Positions 28,282-37,718 are shown, numbered from the stretch's first letter. The stretch is 64,000 bases of DNA from Methylorubrum populi (GCA_036946625.1 JAQIIU010000001.1:62001-126000); one strand, 5' to 3'. Made by a program: numbers and translations. Notes: generated by a model from the sequence alone, not told the origin.

Positions 28282-29280
28282 CTACCACGCGACCATCCAG
28301 CCCGTCGCGACGTCGCGCACCAGCCGCGTTCGGCTGAAGAGCCAGAGGGGATCGGAGGCGACGACGTCGCGGCAGACGCCGCGCTTGAACTCGTAGACGC
28401 CGGGATTGCCGGCCGGATCGATCCCGCCGAGATCGAGAACGCGGCATCCGTCCCGCTTGGCCCGCTCGATCAGGCGCCAGACCGCGAGCCGGCCCGCGCC
28501 GGTGAGCTTGGCCCGCTCGTTCGAGGCGACGTAGAAGTCGGTCCAGCGGCGGGCGGACCGGTGGACGATCCGCACCAGGATGGGCTCGTCCCGCTCGCGC
28601 ACCTCCAGGAACAGCAGGTTCGGGTCGGCCGCGGCGATGTCGCGGAAGGCGCCCGTATCGAGGCTGTTGCGAAAACCCTTGCGCCGCTTCAGCTCGCCGT
28701 ACAGGCGGCTGAAGGTGTCGAAGGCGGCGAGCCGCTCGGCCGGATCGGTCGGGAAGGCGACCGCGAGATCGCGGTTGCGCTCGGCCGCCTTGAGCACGTC
28801 GCGCCAGCGCCCCTCCATGCGGGCGCGGATCCGGTCCGTCTCCTGCGTGAGATCGACCTCCAGCGTGTGCGTCCGGACGGTGACGACCGGCGCGAAGCCG
28901 TGGCCGAGCAGGGCCAGCACCGCCTCCGGGGTCTGGAACTGCTGGTAGTTCACCCCGAGCAGATCGAGGCGGCCGAGATCGAGATGGTCGAGGACCGCGC
29001 GCAACACGGCCTCGGCCCGGGGCGCGCCGAGGCGGGTGAGGATCGGGCAGCCCTGCGCCAGGACGAAATGGCCCGGACCGCAGCGGCGGCGCTGGACCTG
29101 CGCGTAGGCGAGCGCCTGCCCGTCGCAGCCGCGGACGGCGATCCGCCTCACCGTCCAGCCGACGCGGCTCTTGTAGTCGCCCCACCGACGCGAGGCGTAG
29201 AGGTTGGCGTCCTGCTGCCGCCACACCGCCGCGTCCCATCCGGGATCGTCCGTAAGGTCGGCGACCGTGAGATGGCCCAC
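28282..29280 (-). CDS. FemAB/GNAT-like acyltransferase (peptidoglycan-bridge type)
   Basis: 332 aa, two GNAT-like folds as in FemAB proteins. Such proteins in Gram-negative polysaccharide clusters transfer aminoacyl or acyl groups to glycan or are of unknown role; the FemX peptidoglycan role need not apply. Seen: LYASRRWGDYKSRVGWTVRR near the N-terminus, LAYAQVQRRRCGPGHFVLAQ, FSRLYGELKRRKGFRNSL, and VLDLGGIDPAGNPGVYEFKRG, the usual C-terminal signature. Start GTG 29280 with GGAGAGG 10 nt upstream. Divergent from the deacetylase. Confidence 0.8.
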   Translation of the reverse strand: MGHLTVADLTDDPGWDAAVWRQQDANLYASRRWGDYKSRVGWTVRRIAVRGCDGQALAYAQVQRRRCGPGHFVLAQGCPILTRLGAPRAEAVLRAVLDHLDLGRLDLLGVNYQQFQTPEAVLALLGHGFAPVVTVRTHTLEVDLTQETDRIRARMEGRWRDVLKAAERNRDLAVAFPTDPAERLAAFDTFSRLYGELKRRKGFRNSLDTGAFRDIAAADPNLLFLEVRERDEPILVRIVHRSARRWTDFYVASNERAKLTGAGRLAVWRLIERAKRDGCRVLDLGGIDPAGNPGVYEFKRGVCRDVVASDPLWLFSRTRLVRDVATGWMVAW

Positions 29281-29484
29281 TCTCGAATATCCTCTCCGTG
29301 CCGGCCGTTCCGCCGTGGGACGGGTTTTGGTCCGGCTTCCGTCGGCCGGCAAGAGATGAGCCCCGGCGCGAGAGCCAATCATCAAATCGATGTCGCAGGT
29401 TAACCACAGCTTCCGGGGATCGGATGTCGAGATGCCGACAGATCCGCCGCGTGGTATGCGAATGGATCGGGGGGCGAGGCGGGC

Positions 29485-30306
29485 ATGGATCACTGGGTCA
29501 AGACGACGGTGCGCCGTGTCCCCGCCCTGCGCAGGCTCGCGCTGCGCGGGGCCGCCCTGCTGCGGTCGCTGGCCGAGGCCGAGGCCGGCCTCTACACCCT
29601 GTGCTACCATCAGGTGCCGGAGGCGCAGCAGGATCGCTTCGAGGCCCAGCTTCGCCATCTCGGCCGGCACGGCGACTTCATCGACGCCGACACCGCCCTG
29701 GACCGCCTCGCGGCGGGCTGGCCGGCCCGCGAGCGCGCCTTCCTCGTCACCTTCGACGACGGCTACGCCGACACCTTCGACATCGCCCGGCCCGTCCTCA
29801 AGGCGCTGAACGTGCCCGGCCTCGTCTTCCTGATCAGCGACTGGATCGACGCACCGCCGCGCGTCCCGCCCGGCCTCGACCGCGCCGACGCGATGCCCGC
29901 GAGCGGACGCCTCTACATGAACCGCGCCGAGATCGCGGCGTGGTGCGAAGACGGTCTCGACGTCGGCTCGCACACCGCCACGCATTCCCGGCTGAGCCGG
30001 CTCGACCGCGCGCAGGTCGCCGACGAGTTCGCCCGTTCGCGGCGCGACCTCGCCGCGCTGACCGGCCGGGAGATCCGCCACTTCGCCTGCCCCTGGGGCG
30101 TTGCCGGCCGCGACTTCGACCCGGACCGCGATCCCGCCCTCGCCGGGGAGAGCGGCTACCGGACCTTCTTCACCACGCGGCGCGGCCGTGCCCTGAGCGC
30201 GGCGGATCTTCCGCGGATGCCCCGCCACGTGGTCGAGCCGCACTGGCCGATCTCCGATTTCGAGGCCCTGATGGGCGGCCCGCGGCTCGGCCGAATCCCG
30301 GCCTGA
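29485..30306 (+). CDS. polysaccharide deacetylase (NodB/CE4)
   Basis: Metal-dependent deacetylase of N-acetylated sugars in extracellular or cell-wall glycans. 273 aa. The NodB motifs are TFDDGYAD (D91, D92), the metal His pair in GSHTATHSRLSRL (H163, H167) and FACPWG. No signal peptide is evident; the N-terminus is basic with one weak hydrophobic stretch. Start ATG 29485. The TGA stop (30304-30306) is the first triplet of repeat C3, so the present C-terminus (GRIPA) may have been set by that insertion. Confidence 0.85.
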   Translation: MDHWVKTTVRRVPALRRLALRGAALLRSLAEAEAGLYTLCYHQVPEAQQDRFEAQLRHLGRHGDFIDADTALDRLAAGWPARERAFLVTFDDGYADTFDIARPVLKALNVPGLVFLISDWIDAPPRVPPGLDRADAMPASGRLYMNRAEIAAWCEDGLDVGSHTATHSRLSRLDRAQVADEFARSRRDLAALTGREIRHFACPWGVAGRDFDPDRDPALAGESGYRTFFTTRRGRALSAADLPRMPRHVVEPHWPISDFEALMGGPRLGRIPA

Positions 30307-30604
30307 TATCGAGCCGCACGGACGCCCGCCGCCCCGCCGTCGCGGGGGCCGACCGGCGATGAGAGCCTGTTTGACAGCGGTGATCCCCTCTCGCCCCTCA
30401 TCCTGAGGTGCCGCGTGAGCGGCCTCGAAGGATATTCCAGGTTCCGCGCGATCCCTGGAGCCCCCTTCGAGGCCTCCGCTCCGGCACCTCAGGATGAGGG
30501 TTCAGGATGGGAGCAGGGCTTTCCTCTCGCCTTGCCGTTGCCTGACGAAGACACGGCGGCCGGTCAAACAGGCTCTGAGTCGGGATCATCGCCGATCGGT
30601 ATGA
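30304..30604 (+). repeat. dispersed repeat family C, copy C3, split by MITE A3
   Basis: Left part 30304-30362 (TGATATCGAG to CGGCGATGA) and right part 30576-30604 (TGAGTCGGGATCATCGCC to CGGTATGA) join to a family C element like 53201-53321 once A3 and one TGA are removed. The left half is shorter than C1/C2. It overlaps the deacetylase stop codon. The spacer 30307-30695 holds only these repeats and the start region of the next gene. Confidence 0.7.
30363..30575 (-). mobile_element. MITE family A, copy A3 (inverted, nested in C3)
   Basis: 213 bp with ends GAGCCTGTTTGAC and GTCAAACAGGCTC. Duplicated target TGA at 30360-30362 and 30576-30578. The asymmetric inner part (CGTGTCTTCGTCAGGCAACG type) reads on the minus strand here. 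It splits a family C element, so it inserted later than that repeat. Confidence 0.88.
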
Positions 30605-30695
30605 AACCGCTTGAGAACGGTTCCCGTCTATCGACGGAGCCTGATCCGCACGCCGGCGAATTCGGCCGGGCCGCACGACCGGAGACCGCGAGGCG

Positions 30696-31859
30696 ATGCA
30701 ACAGGGCACGACACCGGCCGCCGATGCGCTCGCGGGACGCCCCGTCGTCGTCGTGACCGGGGCGCTCGCCCCCTACACCCATGTCCTCTACGAGCGGTTG
30801 GCGGAGCGGCTCGCGGGCCGTTTCGGCCGGGCGCTGCACGTCCTGTCCTGCACCCCCCGGGAGAGCGCCCGGCAATGGGTCCTGGAGCCGTCCCGGCTCT
30901 ACCGGCACGCGGTGCTGCCGGGCCTGCGCTGGCACCGCTCCTCGGTCCGCAACCTCTACGTCAATCCCGCGGTGGTGCCGCGGCTCGCCGCCCTCGACCC
31001 GGCGGTGATCGTGCTCAACGACTTCTCGCCGACCATGCTGATGGCGGCGGGTGCCGCGCGGCTGCGGCGCATCCCCTACCTGATCCGCACCGACGGGGTT
31101 CCGCAGACCGATCCCGGCCGGCACTCGGCGCCCCACCGCCTGCTGCGCCGCGCCATCGTCTCCGGGGCGGCCGGCGGGATCGGCCCGAGCGAGGACAGCC
31201 GGGCGCTGCTCGCCGGCTACGGACTGGCGCCCGGATCGATCGTGCCGAGCCCCCTCTTCCCGGCCTGGACGCCGCCCGGCCCGCCGCCGCCGGATACCGA
31301 ACGGCCCTTCGACCTCCTGTTCTGCGGCATGCTGAACGAGGCGGTGAAGGGCGCCCGCTTCTTCACCGAGGTCGTGCTCGGCTGCCTCGCCCGCGGCCGG
31401 CGCCTGTCGGTCCGGGTCGCGGGCGACGGCCCGCTGCGCGGCGAGATGGAGGCGCGCTTCGCCGAGGCCGGAATCCCGGCGCGGTTCGACGGCTTCCTGG
31501 CGCAGGCGGCCCTGCCCGAGACCTACGCCTCGGCCAGGCTGTTCCTGTTTCCGAGCCGTGGCGACGTGTGGGGGATCGTGGTGCAGGAGGCGCTCCAGAG
31601 CGGCACGCCGGTGCTCGCCTCGCCCCATTCCGGCGCGGCCCGCGGCCTGCTCGAAGCGTGGCATTGCGGCGAGGTGCGGCCGATGGCGGTGGCGGAGTGG
31701 GTCGAGGCGAGCCTGTCGCTCCTCGACGACGCCGGTCGGCGCCGGGCCCTGCGGGCGGCGGCGGAGCGGGCGCTGCCGCGCTTCACCGCGGAGGCGGCCG
31801 TCGCCGGCTATCTCGATGTCCTGGGGCCGCTGCTCCCGGGCCGGATTCCCGTCCGGTGA
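30696..31859 (+). CDS. glycosyltransferase, GT-B fold (GT1/GT4 type)
   Basis: 387 aa. The N-terminal domain begins GRPVVVVTGALAPYTHVLYE. The C-terminal domain has VRVAGDGPLRGEMEA and the donor-binding FLFPSRGDVWGIVVQEALQS GTPVLAS pattern of GT4 retaining enzymes. Cytoplasmic or membrane-associated; adds one sugar to a lipid-linked glycan. Donor and acceptor unknown. Preceded by repeat C3/A3 and convergent with the beta-helix gene. Confidence 0.88.
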   Translation: MQQGTTPAADALAGRPVVVVTGALAPYTHVLYERLAERLAGRFGRALHVLSCTPRESARQWVLEPSRLYRHAVLPGLRWHRSSVRNLYVNPAVVPRLAALDPAVIVLNDFSPTMLMAAGAARLRRIPYLIRTDGVPQTDPGRHSAPHRLLRRAIVSGAAGGIGPSEDSRALLAGYGLAPGSIVPSPLFPAWTPPGPPPPDTERPFDLLFCGMLNEAVKGARFFTEVVLGCLARGRRLSVRVAGDGPLRGEMEARFAEAGIPARFDGFLAQAALPETYASARLFLFPSRGDVWGIVVQEALQSGTPVLASPHSGAARGLLEAWHCGEVRPMAVAEWVEASLSLLDDAGRRRALRAAAERALPRFTAEAAVAGYLDVLGPLLPGRIPVR

Positions 31860-31950
31860 TCGGCAGCGCGATCCGGCATGGCGGTTCAACGGACTTTGAC
31901 GGATCCCGCTCCTCGAAAACGGATTCCGGCGACGGGTCCGTCGCGCGGCC

Positions 31951-33975
31951 TCAACGCCGCGCGGGCGGGAACGGCGAGGGCGGCAGGGCGTCACGGCGCA
32001 TCGCGGCGGGGTCGAGCCCGAGCGGGATCTTCCGTTCGGACGCGAGCCGGGACAAGGCGTCGAGCGCGTCGGGATCGCCGGATTTCCCGGCCGGGTCGTC
32101 GAGGCGGGTGTTGAACAGCACGATCTGCCGGCCGGGATCGGCCTCCTCGTGGAGCGCGAGGAGATCGCCGCCGATCAGCACGTTGTCGACGATCTGGTTG
32201 TCGCGCGCCACGCCCGGCTCGTCGGAGAGCGCGTCGGCGAGCCGCGGGTAGCGCATCCGCCAGGGGGCCGAATCGAGCGGCACCGCGGCGAAGGCGGCGC
32301 GGAACTCCGAATCCGCCTCGGTCAGGGACGGCTTCATCCAGGTCAGCCCGCGCGAATCGAGGGTGACCATCGGGCTCGACCGGACGAAGACGTTGCGGGA
32401 GACGACGGTGTCGCTGCCGCCGCCGATGAAGACCGGCTGCTGCACGCCGACGAACAGGTTGCGCCGGATGGTGAAGCCGCTCGCCATGTCGTCGAGATAG
32501 ACGCCCTTCACCTCCATCCCCGGCTCGGTGCGGATGTCGTGGACGTAGTTGTCCTCGATCACCGTGCCGCGGGCGGTGAAGTCGCGGCCCGCATAGATCG
32601 CGCCGGTGTCGGACAGGCCGTGGATCAGGCGGCCCACTTCGTTGCGGCGGACGACGTGGTCGTTGCCGCGCAGGTGCACCGCGTAGCCGATCGCGTCGGC
32701 GATCAGGTTCCCGCTGGCCTCGGCGCCGACGCCGTCGAGTTCGATCGCCGCGTTCTGGGTCGGGGCCAGCCGGGCGAAGCGGGTGAAGCGGGTGTCGCGC
32801 ACGAACAGGCCGCCGCGCCGGAGGGTGGCCCGGTCGCCGCCGACGAGGCGGACCGCGCCCGCGCCGATGTCGTGGATCGCGCTGCCGGAGAGGCCGCCCC
32901 CGGTCACGCCCTCGAACGACGCGGCGCGGCCGGCGGCCCAGGCGAGTTCGCTGCCCCGGATCTCCACGTCCGCCCCGCCCCGCACGACGATCAGGTCGCC
33001 CCGGGCGCGCTCCAGCCGCAGACCCTCGATGCGCAGGTGCCGGACGTTCTCGGCGCGGATCAGCGTCTCGGCGAGACTCGCCTCCAGTTCGGCCGAGGGC
33101 GCCCGCGGCCAAGCCAGCAGCAGGCCGCCCGCGCGGTCGCGCCACCATTCCCCCGGCGCGTCGAGCTCGCCCAGCGCGTGGACCAGCCGCACGCGGGCGC
33201 CGGGGCGGATGCCCTCGTAGGGCGGGAGCGACAGCGCGAACCGCCGGCCCCGCGCGCCGATCCGTGCGACGGGGATCGTCTCCGCGAGCCAGTCCCAGCG
33301 CCAGAAACCCTCGGCCCACAGGTCCGTCTCCGCGGCCGGATCGAGCGGGCGCGGCGGCCCGCTCTCGAGCGTGAAGCCGAGACCGTCCGGCTCGGCCGTG
33401 CCGACCGCCGCCCAGCCGGCATCCGGCCACTGCGCCGGATGCAGGGCGCCCTCCGCGTCGAAGATCTCGGTGACCCGCGCGGCCGGGTCATGCAGCCGCT
33501 GCGGGGCGCGGACGGACGGCTCCGCGCGCAGGGGTTCGGGCAGGCGGTAGGCCCGGACCGCGCCGCGCGCGGCCTCCGGCAGCCGCTCGCGCAGGCGCGG
33601 CGGCAGCGGGGCGGGCGCCAGCGGCACGCTGCCGGTGAGCCGGCTCGTCCCGTCGGCGGCCCCGCGCAGGACCAGCGGCGCTTCGGCGCTGCCGCCGTGC
33701 TCCGGCCCGATCCGCACGGGCTCGGCGATCCGGTGCGTGCCGGGCTCCAGCTCGACGACGATGGCCCGCCGCTCGCCCTGCCGGCGCAGCGCGGCGACGC
33801 GGGCGAGCGCCTGCGGCAGGCCGGCGAACCGGTTCTTCTGGCGGAGGCCGTCCGTCCCGGCCGGCGCGACCCGCAGCACCAGGGGCGCCTGCGCGCTGCC
33901 GGCTCGGACCGGCCCGGCGAGGCCGAGGAGAGCGGACGCGAGTGCGGCGGCGATCCGCCGGGGGCCGAGGCTCAC
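31951..33975 (-). CDS. right-handed beta-helix protein, exported (possible polysaccharide lyase/modifier)
   Basis: 674 aa with an N-terminal signal peptide (AAALASALLGLAGPVRAGSA). The region about 330-560 has repeated beta-helix rungs with N/D ladders (ASGNLIADAIGYAVHLRGND, TVIEDNYVHDIRTEPGMEVK, FTIRRNLFVGVQQPVFIGGG). Similar proteins include chondroitinase-B-like lyases, glycosidases and C5-epimerases. No single catalytic pair can be fixed, so activity is open. Start GTG 33975 overlaps the stop of the Wzz-like gene (GTGA), implying translational coupling; likely acts on the polysaccharide exported by this cluster. Confidence 0.82.
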   Translation of the reverse strand: MSLGPRRIAAALASALLGLAGPVRAGSAQAPLVLRVAPAGTDGLRQKNRFAGLPQALARVAALRRQGERRAIVVELEPGTHRIAEPVRIGPEHGGSAEAPLVLRGAADGTSRLTGSVPLAPAPLPPRLRERLPEAARGAVRAYRLPEPLRAEPSVRAPQRLHDPAARVTEIFDAEGALHPAQWPDAGWAAVGTAEPDGLGFTLESGPPRPLDPAAETDLWAEGFWRWDWLAETIPVARIGARGRRFALSLPPYEGIRPGARVRLVHALGELDAPGEWWRDRAGGLLLAWPRAPSAELEASLAETLIRAENVRHLRIEGLRLERARGDLIVVRGGADVEIRGSELAWAAGRAASFEGVTGGGLSGSAIHDIGAGAVRLVGGDRATLRRGGLFVRDTRFTRFARLAPTQNAAIELDGVGAEASGNLIADAIGYAVHLRGNDHVVRRNEVGRLIHGLSDTGAIYAGRDFTARGTVIEDNYVHDIRTEPGMEVKGVYLDDMASGFTIRRNLFVGVQQPVFIGGGSDTVVSRNVFVRSSPMVTLDSRGLTWMKPSLTEADSEFRAAFAAVPLDSAPWRMRYPRLADALSDEPGVARDNQIVDNVLIGGDLLALHEEADPGRQIVLFNTRLDDPAGKSGDPDALDALSRLASERKIPLGLDPAAMRRDALPPSPFPPARR

Positions 33976-36113
33976 GCCTCGGCGTCCGCGTCGGTCAGGA
34001 CGAGATGCACCCGCGGCTCGCGGCCGATGGCGTCGAGCACCCGCCGCAGGCGCGCGGCGCGGCTGCGGCCGGCGCTCACCGTCAGCAGCAGGGTCGGGAA
34101 GCGCTGGTCCTGGGCGAGGCGCTCGGCCGCGACATCGGTGCCGATCAGCCCGATATCGACGAAGACCGTGTCGAAGGAGGCCGCCACCGACAGGATCGCG
34201 CCGGCATAGGCCGCGGTGCCGAGGCGCAGCGCCCCCTCGTCGAAGGGCATGACCTTGACGCCGGTCGGCCCCTCGACGAGCGCGTCGCCGAGCCCGGAAT
34301 GCTGGCGCAGCACCTCGGCGACGCCGCGTTTCGGCCGCTCGCGCAGGTCGCGCGAGAGGAGCGCGTCGGGGTCGGCATCGACGAGCAGCACCCGCTGGCC
34401 GTCGAGGGCGGCCGAGGCGGCCAGGCTGCGCGCCAGTTCCGACTTGCCGGCCCGGTCGTCGCCCGAGGTGACGAGGACGAGGGTCGGCCGCGTCGTGCCG
34501 AGGTCGCGCTGGAGCCGGCTGCCGAGCCGGGCGACGGCCACGTCGTAGGCGGTGTCGGCGCGCAAGGCCCCCACCTTCCCCTCCTCCGTCTTCCCTCCGG
34601 TCCTTCCCTGGCCGCCGACCCGCCTGGGCAGGGCGGCCAGGACCGGCAGGCCCGCGATCTGCTGGAGCCGGCGGCGCGAGCCGATCCGGCCGGCGGCCGG
34701 CACGGCCAGCAGGGCGAGCACCACGCCGAGGCCGAGCCCGGCCGCGAGCGCTGCGGCGAACACCACCGGCACCGGCGGCCCGAGTCGGCGCGCCGGCAGC
34801 GAGGCGGGCGAGATGATGCGCGAGGACGAGGTGTCGAGGCGCTGCTGCTCCTGCAATTCGCGCGCGCGGACGAGGAAGGCCTCGTAGACCGCCCGGCTCG
34901 CCTCGACCTGCCGCTCCAGCTCGCGCAGGCGCACGAAGCTCCTGTCGACGGAGAGGGCCTCCTTCTTGCGGCTCTCCAGGGTGGCGGCCAGCGAGGCCTC
35001 GTTGGCCTGGGCCGACTTGTACTCGTTGCGGGTGGCCGCGGCGATGCGCCGGATCTCGGCGTCGATCTGGCCGCGCAGGCTCTGCACCTGCAATTCGCTG
35101 GTGCGCAGGGTCGGGTGGCGCGGCCCGAGATTGGCCACCGTGTCGGCCCGGGCCGACTCGACCTGGGCGAGCTGGGCGCGCAACTGCGCGATGGTCGTGG
35201 ACTGGACGATCTCGGTCACCGAGTTGAGGTCGGCCCGCCCGTTGGCGACCGCCTCGATCTGGGCGAGCCGCCCGCGCAATTCGCCCGCCCGGGCCCGGGC
35301 GGCGCCGAGCTGCTGGTTGAGCTGCGTCAGCGCCTGCTCGCTGACGAGCTGGCCGCGGGTGCCGACGAGGTTGTTGGCGGCGCGGAACTGCTGCGCCTTG
35401 TCCTCGGCCCTGCGCAGCTCGTCCTGCAATTCGCCGAGCCGGCTCGATACCGACGCGCCGGCCTTGCGGGTGATCCGCGCCTGCGCCTCCGAGACGGTGG
35501 CGAGGTAGGTCTCGGCGATCGCCTGCGCGAGGTCGGCGGATTTCTGGCGGCTCTCGCTGGTGACGGCCAGTTCCACCACGAAGCTGCGCTCCAGGCGGCG
35601 CGCGTTGGTGCGGTCGCGCAGGGCCCGCAACGCGGCGAGCTTCTCGTCCGGCGCGCCGCCGCCGGAGGCGCCGAGCAGCGCGGACAGGTTGCCCTTGACC
35701 GTGTCGAGCAGCGAGGAAGGCCGGACGAATTCCGGGTCCTGATCGAGCTTGAACCGGTTCACGACCTGCCGCAGCACGTCGTCGGAGATCAGGACGCGGA
35801 TCTGGCTGTCCACGAGCAGCAGGCTCGCATCGCTCGCCTGATCGGCGGGCGTCACGCCGTCCTTGACCACCTGGATGCCGCGCGGATCGATCAGGATCTG
35901 CGTCACGGCGGCGTATTGCGGCGGCACCAGGGCGAGCCACGCCACCGCCGCCAGGGCGAACAGCAGGGCCGGCGCCAGAACCAGCGTCCAGCGCGCGCGC
36001 AGCGCCCGGCGGATCTCGCGCGGGTCGAGGAACCAGGGCTCCGGCGTCACGTCGGGCTTGCCCGGCTCGCTGCCGACGAAGATCCTCGATGGCATCCGCT
36101 CGACCATCGTCAT
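33972..36113 (-). CDS. polysaccharide co-polymerase, Wzz/GumC-like with P-loop ATPase domain
   Basis: 713 aa inner-membrane protein controlling chain length and export. A Wzz domain with helix 1 (about 42-62), a long periplasmic coiled coil rich in Arg/Glu/Ala (about 180-420), a second helix near 465-485, and a cytoplasmic P-loop domain. Walker A GDDRAGKS is at about 551-558 and Walker A' VLLVDADPDA follows. The Walker B position reads FVDIGLIG rather than the usual DTPP, and there is no C-terminal Tyr cluster, so kinase activity is doubtful. Start ATG 36113 (MTMVERMPSR); 36158 or 36107 are alternatives. Coupled to the beta-helix gene. Confidence 0.87.
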   Translation of the reverse strand: MTMVERMPSRIFVGSEPGKPDVTPEPWFLDPREIRRALRARWTLVLAPALLFALAAVAWLALVPPQYAAVTQILIDPRGIQVVKDGVTPADQASDASLLLVDSQIRVLISDDVLRQVVNRFKLDQDPEFVRPSSLLDTVKGNLSALLGASGGGAPDEKLAALRALRDRTNARRLERSFVVELAVTSESRQKSADLAQAIAETYLATVSEAQARITRKAGASVSSRLGELQDELRRAEDKAQQFRAANNLVGTRGQLVSEQALTQLNQQLGAARARAGELRGRLAQIEAVANGRADLNSVTEIVQSTTIAQLRAQLAQVESARADTVANLGPRHPTLRTSELQVQSLRGQIDAEIRRIAAATRNEYKSAQANEASLAATLESRKKEALSVDRSFVRLRELERQVEASRAVYEAFLVRARELQEQQRLDTSSSRIISPASLPARRLGPPVPVVFAAALAAGLGLGVVLALLAVPAAGRIGSRRRLQQIAGLPVLAALPRRVGGQGRTGGKTEEGKVGALRADTAYDVAVARLGSRLQRDLGTTRPTLVLVTSGDDRAGKSELARSLAASAALDGQRVLLVDADPDALLSRDLRERPKRGVAEVLRQHSGLGDALVEGPTGVKVMPFDEGALRLGTAAYAGAILSVAASFDTVFVDIGLIGTDVAAERLAQDQRFPTLLLTVSAGRSRAARLRRVLDAIGREPRVHLVLTDADAEA

Positions 36114-36260
36114 CGCGATACTCTCAACACGGGGCGGTTTAGGGCCGGACCGGCCCACGGACGGAGACCCGGCCCGGGACGTCTGTCCCGGAACGGAACG
36201 TTCGCAGGCCGTCCGTTCCGGATCGGGACATCGGCGGCGGGCCGGGGGCTCGATCGGTCG

Positions 36261-37718
36261 TCATGCTTCAAGACGCGCGCCAAGCGGGGTGCCAAGCGGG
36301 GCACCAAGGGGCGCGCCAGGCGGGCGCAAGGCATGCCCCGGCGCCAGCGGCCCGAGGCCGGCGGCGGGTTCGGCCGCAGGGTCGGCTGCGGGTCTCGCGG
36401 CCGGGCCCCTCGCCGGCTCGCGGCCCATGGCGCCGATGCGGGCATAGGCCAGCACCGCCACGAAGGCGAGGACGTGGATGTTCCAGTCCTGGAAGATGCC
36501 CGGCGTGGTCATCCCGTTGAGGATCAGGAAGAACACGCAGGTCGCGACGAAGCGGCGCCCGGCGATGGCGAGCTTCAGCCCCCAGCGGACGGCGCTTCCC
36601 AGCACCACGGCGCAGAAGCCGAGACCGATCAGGCCGGTGCCGGCCCAGGCGCTCAGCAGCATGTTGTGCGAACTCTGGATCGCCATGCCCTCCGGGCCGA
36701 GGATGTCGGTGTAGGCGGCCGGCGGCACGAGGAGCTGGATGAACCGGTCCGCGGCCGAGAAGCCGGAGCCGACCAGATGGTCCTGGGTGCCGGCGATGAA
36801 GATCGGCCAGAAGGTGCCGCGCCCGGTGGCGCCCGCCAGTTCCTCCGCCGGCTTCTGCAGCACCACGGACAGCACGTCGAGAAGGCCCGGGAAGGCCGAC
36901 AGGCCGAGCATCAGCACCATGAAGACCGCGAAGACGGCGGCGAAGGTGACGAGGCCGAGGATGCGCAGCCGGCGATGCGGCGAGGCGACCATCATGCCCG
37001 GCGCCGCCGCCACCAGCGCGCCGGTGCTCGAGGCCGAGCCCGCGACGATGAAGCCGGCCAGCGCCAGCAGCAGGTGGCCGCCCCGGTGCCGCACGCGATC
37101 GTCGAAGACGACGAGGAAGGCGTGCGCCGCGCAGAGATAGGGCACCATGTTGTGCTTGGCCGAGGAGAACACGATCCCGCTCGCGAGGCTGGCGAGGATG
37201 ATCGGCGTGACCGCGACCAGCCAGATCAGCGTGAACAGCGCGAACAGGTTGGCCAGCCGCCGCTCGATGTCGGCGCGGTCGAAGATCACGATCGCGGCGA
37301 GGTAGAGGACCGCCAGCTCGACCGTCCGGTAGGCCGTGTAGGCCGGCACGATCGACCACGCGGTGCTGAGGCCGTTCACGAGGATCATCAGCGTGAACGG
37401 CAGGTAGGGCATCGAGAACGGCACCAGCAGGATGCGCCTGTCGATCGCGGTCCGGACGGCGAGATAGAGCCCGGTCAGCCCGGCGATGACGAGGGTGACG
37501 ACGTTGGAGGCCGTCAGGCCCTCGTCGAGCACCGCGTTGCCGTCCTCCCGCGGGACGGTGAAGACGAGCGGCATCAGCGCGAAGGTGGCCACCAGGATGA
37601 AGGGCACCGTGAGCGGCCCGTTGAGCGGTCCCGTTTCCGTCGCGAGGTTGTGGCGCGCCAGCGGGTAGAGCAGCGCGAACCAGACCGCCACGGCGACGAC
37701 GAGCAGGACGCTCAGCAT
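36261..37718 (-). CDS. O-antigen ligase / Wzy-type polymerase
   Basis: Polytopic membrane protein of 485 aa with about ten to twelve helices and the Wzy_C-type region (GLSTAWSIVPAYTAYRTVE, then ASLASGIVFSSAKHNMVPYL and SSHNMLLSAWAGTGLIG). Members join or ligate repeat units in the periplasm. Start ATG 37718. The C-terminal 50 residues are low-complexity: an Ala/Pro tract, then PGAPLGAPLGTPLGARLEA, a tandem PLGA/PLGT repeat from a short DNA repeat at 36285-36330. First gene of the run with the Wzz-like and beta-helix genes (147-bp gap). Confidence 0.85.
   Translation of the reverse strand: MLSVLLVVAVAVWFALLYPLARHNLATETGPLNGPLTVPFILVATFALMPLVFTVPREDGNAVLDEGLTASNVVTLVIAGLTGLYLAVRTAIDRRILLVPFSMPYLPFTLMILVNGLSTAWSIVPAYTAYRTVELAVLYLAAIVIFDRADIERRLANLFALFTLIWLVAVTPIILASLASGIVFSSAKHNMVPYLCAAHAFLVVFDDRVRHRGGHLLLALAGFIVAGSASSTGALVAAAPGMMVASPHRRLRILGLVTFAAVFAVFMVLMLGLSAFPGLLDVLSVVLQKPAEELAGATGRGTFWPIFIAGTQDHLVGSGFSAADRFIQLLVPPAAYTDILGPEGMAIQSSHNMLLSAWAGTGLIGLGFCAVVLGSAVRWGLKLAIAGRRFVATCVFFLILNGMTTPGIFQDWNIHVLAFVAVLAYARIGAMGREPARGPAARPAADPAAEPAAGLGPLAPGHALRPPGAPLGAPLGTPLGARLEA

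Noticed and set aside
31951..35940. One 1329-aa protein on the minus strand
   Set aside because: It joins the beta-helix gene to an out-of-frame shadow of the Wzz-like gene. The Wzz-like product is clear in another frame and the beta-helix gene has a GTG start at 33975.
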